Source: Legionellaceae bacterium (GTDB lineage Bacteria > Pseudomonadota > Gammaproteobacteria > Legionellales > Legionellaceae). Taken from it: a stretch of 9,449 nt of DNA. The stretch is taken from contig CANNIJ010000062.1 in NCBI GenBank assembly GCA_947505025.1, positions 1 through 9,449 of the forward strand, written 5' to 3'. A model generated the notes under the pieces. That model was not told the DNA's origin. It saw only the letters and a program-made list of their open reading frames with translations, and did no database searches. This document shows, one piece after another, positions 6,510 through 9,449 of the stretch (positions are counted from its first letter, which is position 1; the number at the start of each line of letters is the position of its first letter). A program made the position numbers and the translations under genes.

Positions 6510-7655
6510 TTACTCTGAGACTTGCGGCTCGTCCGTTCTGGGATTTATGGGTGTTCCTTCAGGATCCTTGGGTTCAATGTCAATCCAATGATCCACAGCA
6601 ACGATAACATCTTTACTGGGAATAGCATTTAAGTAGCGCTCCTTGGTTTTTACATTGATTTCCTCAGGCAAAGGCAATTTATCGTAGTTTCCCGCCCAGA
6701 TTAAAGTATGAGGGACGGCCCAAGGATGCCATTGCTTTATATTCGTTGGTCCAAACAACGCAACTGAAGGTACTTTAAGCGCCGCTGCCATATGCATCGG
6801 GGCTGAATCTACGCCGATGAACAGCTTGGTATAGTAATCCATGAAGGCTGCTAATTCTGTAATTTGCAATCCGAGCTTGATGATTTTATCAGGGTGGTTG
6901 CAGTATTGGACGATGGCATCCACAAAGGAATAATCAGAAGAACCAGCTCCGTGGCAAATCGCTACGATTTCCTCATGAGCTGTGAGGTGATTGATTAAGT
7001 CTGCCCACGATTTTTTTGACCAGTTTTTAAACTCCCAAGATGCTACTGGGTGTATTAGGATGACTTTTTTACTTAAGATTAATGGATAATATTTATTTAT
7101 TTTATTCATGTCTTTTTTATGATAAGCCATTTTCACATCGGTATTGATTTGTTTTAAACTTAATGGATCAAGGATGCTCAAGTTATTTAATACCGTATGC
7201 TGTTCTTTATGGTCGTTAGTTTTTACTAAAATCGAATGCATTTTGCGCCAAAAAAAATTGCTGCGTTTTTTTATTTCAAAGCTAATACTGCATGCTGGCC
7301 GCAACAAATAACAGTACCAGCCTGCACGCCAACGTGTGCTAAGGTTTAAAATTAAATCATAAGGATTTTTTGATAATTGTTTGAAGAGTGCTTTCTCTTT
7401 AATATATTGGGATCTTATGCCTTGATGCTTTGTATTTCTATCTACAGCAAACCGGCATGATATGTCTGGATGATGTACGATCATATCATCTGTACCCTTG
7501 TAAACCAGTACATCTATTGTTACCTTAGGGTAATTAATTTTTAGCGTGCTGAATAAGGGGGTGATTAATAACACGTCGCCATATCGTTGAAATTGAATAA
7601 CAAGAATTCGTTTTATATTATTCTGAGCAGTCTCTGTTAATGCTTTATCATACAT
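6510..7655 (-). CDS. GT9-family glycosyltransferase, WaaQ/RfaQ-like (LPS heptosyltransferase III type)
   Basis: This gene encodes a 381-residue enzyme of glycosyltransferase family 9. The family transfers heptose from ADP-heptose to the LPS inner core at the cytoplasmic face of the inner membrane. The N-terminal domain starts KRILVIQFQRYGDVLLITPLFSTLK (15-39), with the usual glycine-aspartate loop. The C-terminal nucleotide-sugar domain shows IHPVASWEFKNWS (201-213), FIGVDSAPMHMAAALKVPSVALFGPT (279-304) and WAGNYDKLP (320-328). The W-AGNY and K-YL-IP blocks near the end resemble E. coli RfaQ specifically. A 22-residue acidic, proline-rich tail (about 360-381) extends past the usual end. The acceptor sugar is unknown, and no other LPS gene is in the window. 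The product is rich in Lys, Asn and Ile, and the gene abuts a truncated ppsA remnant, so arrival by transfer is possible. A GGAAA ribosome binding site lies at 7666-7662. Confidence 0.85.
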   Translation of the reverse strand: MYDKALTETAQNNIKRILVIQFQRYGDVLLITPLFSTLKINYPKVTIDVLVYKGTDDMIVHHPDISCRFAVDRNTKHQGIRSQYIKEKALFKQLSKNPYDLILNLSTRWRAGWYCYLLRPACSISFEIKKRSNFFWRKMHSILVKTNDHKEQHTVLNNLSILDPLSLKQINTDVKMAYHKKDMNKINKYYPLILSKKVILIHPVASWEFKNWSKKSWADLINHLTAHEEIVAICHGAGSSDYSFVDAIVQYCNHPDKIIKLGLQITELAAFMDYYTKLFIGVDSAPMHMAAALKVPSVALFGPTNIKQWHPWAVPHTLIWAGNYDKLPLPEEINVKTKERYLNAIPSKDVIVAVDHWIDIEPKDPEGTPINPRTDEPQVSE

Positions 7656-7717
7656 AATATGTTTCCATTTTAATAAGATAAAATTGTTTTATGTAACATT
7701 AGTTTTTAGGTAAATGC

Positions 7718-7728
7718 ATTATATTATA
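7718..7728 (-). promoter_or_regulatory. candidate -10 region of the glycosyltransferase gene
   Basis: Two overlapping consensus TATAAT hexamers lie on the minus strand (7728-7723 and 7723-7718), about 65 bases upstream of the glycosyltransferase start codon. No convincing -35 hexamer is present at 16-18 bases. The stretch 7656-7775 otherwise shows no gene on either strand. Confidence 0.35.
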
Positions 7729-7754
7729 GTGCACCCATAAACCCCAGCGACTGA

Positions 7755-7973
7755 TTAATTTATCACACTCTACTAGTGCAAGCATTATTACATTTAGCCA
7801 TTGTTGCATGTAAATCTAAAAACAAATATATTGGTATTTATGGACAAGGACCATCTGATCACCAGGATTTTGCTGAGTGGCTTATGGATCAAGGAATCGA
7901 TAATATGTCTTTAAAGCCCGATTCAGTCTTGAATACTTGTTTGTTTTTAGGTTCCTTAGAACGGGTAAAATAA
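7755..7973 (+). pseudogene. C-terminal remnant of phosphoenolpyruvate synthase (ppsA)
   Basis: The frame is open from the stop at 7752-7754 to the TAA at 7971-7973; recognisable homology begins near 7776. The translation IGIYGQGPSDHQDFAEWLMDQGID followed by SLKPDSVLNT matches the extreme C-terminus of PEP synthase, which makes phosphoenolpyruvate from pyruvate and ATP in gluconeogenesis. The family sequence here is GICGQGPSDHxDFAxWLMExGIDSxSLNPDTVxxTW. Only about 65 of the usual roughly 790 residues remain, so the ATP-grasp domain, the phosphohistidine domain and most of the PEP/pyruvate-binding barrel are gone. Three otherwise invariant positions are changed: the catalytic cysteine of ICGQG is tyrosine, the asparagine of SLNPD is lysine, and the tryptophan of TW is cysteine. 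It cannot be an active enzyme. The nearest start-like codon is GTG at 7776, without a clear ribosome binding site. A functional small protein is not excluded, because the frame has stayed open. Confidence 0.85.
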
Positions 7974-7977
7974 TTAA

Positions 7978-9345
7978 ATGTATACTCATTATACAGATCC
8001 GGTCGCAATTGCACTTCTATGGGTGACCTTAATTCTTTTGTTCGGCGTAATTGGGCATTACTTGTCTGTTAAGTTGAATCAGCCCAAGGTCTTGGGTGAG
8101 TTGCTGATGGGTATTATTGTTGGCAATATAAGTTATTTTTTTGGTTTTCCTTTAGCGGTTTTATTGCGTGAAAGCAGTGCTGTATTTAGCATAATGCAGG
8201 ATTTATTAGCTAATATACCACTATCTGACGCAGTACATTCGTCTATACATAATTCTGATAAAGCAAATCAATTACTGATTGTATTGAGTGGTCCTCATGC
8301 TAGTGATTTGATGAAAATTACTTATGTTTTAGATGTTTTTGCTCGTTATGGCGTAATTTTTCTTTTGTTTATGGTTGGCCTAGACAGCTCGTTGAGTGAT
8401 TTAAAACATACCGCACACCCTGCATTATCTGTGGCTATTCTTGGTATGTTCGCACCTTTGGTTTTGGGATTAATGACAATATACCTTTTAATCCCAGATA
8501 TACCATTAACCTCGACATTATTTGTAGCCTCCACGTTGTCCGCTACTAGCGTCGGGATAACTGCTAGTGTTTTGAAGGATATGAATCGGTTACAAACCCG
8601 AGAGTCAAACACTATTCTTGGCGCGGCTATGATCGATGATATTTTAGGCTTGATTTTATTGGCGGTTGTTAGTGGTTTAGCTATGAGTGGTTCTTTTGGA
8701 TTCTTACAGGTTATTAGTTTATTCGTTTGGGCGATTATATTTTTTGTCGGTGTATTATTGGTATGCCCTTGGTTTGTTCGTTTAGTGGTTTCTGTATCAC
8801 ATTTGTTAGATCCATGTGAGGCTAAGTTGTTTTTAGCGTTTATACTCGCTATGTTGTTAGCATGGTTGGCAACCACTGTGCATTTGGCCGCAATTGTGGG
8901 TGCATTGTTGGCCGGCATTATTATTAATGATGGATTCTTTAGTAAGTGTGAGGCACGACACGCATTAACAATTAAACAATTAATTATGCCTTTTGAATCT
9001 ATATTTTCTCCGTTATTTTTTATGTTAGTAGGGATTCATGTTAAGTTAGAGGCTTTTTTAAATTGGCATGTACTGATGATTGCACTCGGACTGACAATCG
9101 CCGCAATAGTTGGAAAATTAATCAGTGGACTCGGTGCCGATCGTCGGGATGATCGTTTAGTTATTGGAATAGGCATGTTGCCGCGGGGCGAAGTTGGTTT
9201 GATCTTTGCAGCCACCGGACAAGCTTTAGGAATTATTTCTGATTCATTGTTTGCAAGTGTTATATTGATGATTATAATCACGACGCTCATTACTCCAGCT
9301 TGGTTAAAATATAGATTTTCTGCGATTGCTGCTAATGGAAATTAA
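7978..9345 (+). CDS. CPA2-family cation:proton antiporter (NapA/Kef-type), no RCK domain
   Basis: This is a 455-residue inner-membrane antiporter with about 12-13 hydrophobic segments. Diagnostic motifs are QPKVLGELLMGIIVGN (35-50), YGVIFLLFMVGLDSSLSDL (124-142), SATSVGITASVLKD (188-201), GAAMIDDILGL (215-225) and GMLPRGEVGLIFAATGQ (399-415). The two adjacent aspartates D220-D221 correspond to the ion-binding pair of electrogenic Na+/H+ antiporters such as NapA. This suggests Na+(or K+)/H+ exchange for pH and salt homeostasis; ion specificity is inference. It ends after the membrane domain and lacks the C-terminal TrkA-N/RCK regulatory domain of KefB/KefC. A roughly 55-residue stretch (58-113) between the second and third membrane segments is longer than usual. 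The ATG lies four bases after the stop of the ppsA remnant and has no clear ribosome binding site. I see no terminator between the two. Confidence 0.9.
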   Translation: MYTHYTDPVAIALLWVTLILLFGVIGHYLSVKLNQPKVLGELLMGIIVGNISYFFGFPLAVLLRESSAVFSIMQDLLANIPLSDAVHSSIHNSDKANQLLIVLSGPHASDLMKITYVLDVFARYGVIFLLFMVGLDSSLSDLKHTAHPALSVAILGMFAPLVLGLMTIYLLIPDIPLTSTLFVASTLSATSVGITASVLKDMNRLQTRESNTILGAAMIDDILGLILLAVVSGLAMSGSFGFLQVISLFVWAIIFFVGVLLVCPWFVRLVVSVSHLLDPCEAKLFLAFILAMLLAWLATTVHLAAIVGALLAGIIINDGFFSKCEARHALTIKQLIMPFESIFSPLFFMLVGIHVKLEAFLNWHVLMIALGLTIAAIVGKLISGLGADRRDDRLVIGIGMLPRGEVGLIFAATGQALGIISDSLFASVILMIIITTLITPAWLKYRFSAIAANGN

Positions 9346-9386
9346 TGACCACGTAATTTTGGCTCTTCTGCGCATCTGTAGAAATC

Positions 9387-9415
9387 AATAACGCTTTGTT
9401 TTTATGTTATTTTTT
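9387..9415 (+). terminator. weak candidate terminator downstream of the antiporter gene
   Basis: AATAAC (9387-9392) can pair with GTTATT (9406-9411) across a 13-base loop, followed by a run of T to 9415. The stem is short and AT-rich. The flanking 9346-9449 contains no recognisable gene on either strand. Confidence 0.25.
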
Positions 9416-9449
9416 GCAATTAAAGCCATGTTTTATTTAGTTGTATAAA

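Noticed and set aside
6341..6607. Open frame of 88 codons on the plus strand between dapA and the glycosyltransferase gene
   Set aside because: It starts with GTG, has no ribosome binding site, reads as unrelated low-information sequence, and its 3' third is antisense to the glycosyltransferase C-terminus.
8346..8918. Long (190-codon) minus-strand open frame inside the antiporter gene
   Set aside because: Its composition (very rich in Asn, Thr, Lys, Ile and Ala without any motif) is typical of the antisense of a membrane protein gene, and the plus-strand antiporter is clear.
9346..9449. Possible start or end of another gene, or a small RNA, in the last 104 bases
   Set aside because: Only very short frames occur on either strand (longest ATG-started minus frame noticed is 14 codons), and no tRNA-like fold or family sequence is recognisable.

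Overview
The window looks like chromosomal DNA of an AT-rich gammaproteobacterium. UvrD, TtcA, ProS, DapA and the heptosyltransferase all read closest to my recollection of enterobacterial-type (E. coli-like) proteins, but the base composition is much lower in GC. A Legionellales-like lineage is my best guess; this is an impression and not a demonstrated placement. There are no RNA genes, insertion sequences, CRISPR arrays or phage genes that I can see.

Layout from left to right. (1) The first 97 codons of uvrD lie on the minus strand and run off the left edge. (2) A 294-base divergent intergenic region separates uvrD from ttcA. It holds a cluster of short GTAC-centred palindromes and a consensus -10 box. 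(3) A tightly packed plus-strand unit follows: ttcA, a SulP transporter fused to a beta-carbonic anhydrase, and proS. ttcA and the fusion gene overlap by ATGA, and proS starts 9 bases after the fusion gene with its ribosome binding site beginning inside that stop region. An intrinsic terminator ends the unit. (4) dapA on the minus strand converges on proS. The two stop codons overlap, and the proS terminator hairpin is also the last codons of dapA. (5) A minus-strand WaaQ/RfaQ-like GT9 heptosyltransferase gene follows. (6) Next comes an open but truncated remnant of the C-terminus of phosphoenolpyruvate synthase (ppsA), with the catalytic cysteine replaced by tyrosine. (7) Four bases later a CPA2-family cation:proton antiporter gene begins. 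(8) The last 104 bases hold no recognisable gene.

The genes are mostly housekeeping: DNA repair, tRNA 2-thiocytidine formation, bicarbonate/CO2 or anion handling, prolyl-tRNA charging, lysine/diaminopimelate synthesis, LPS core glycosylation and ion homeostasis. I do not see an undescribed multi-gene system. The points most worth a second look are the ppsA remnant and its junction with the glycosyltransferase gene, the possible dependence of the antiporter on translation of that remnant, the three-domain transporter/carbonic anhydrase inside a tRNA-related operon, and the loss of the lysine-binding residues in DapA.
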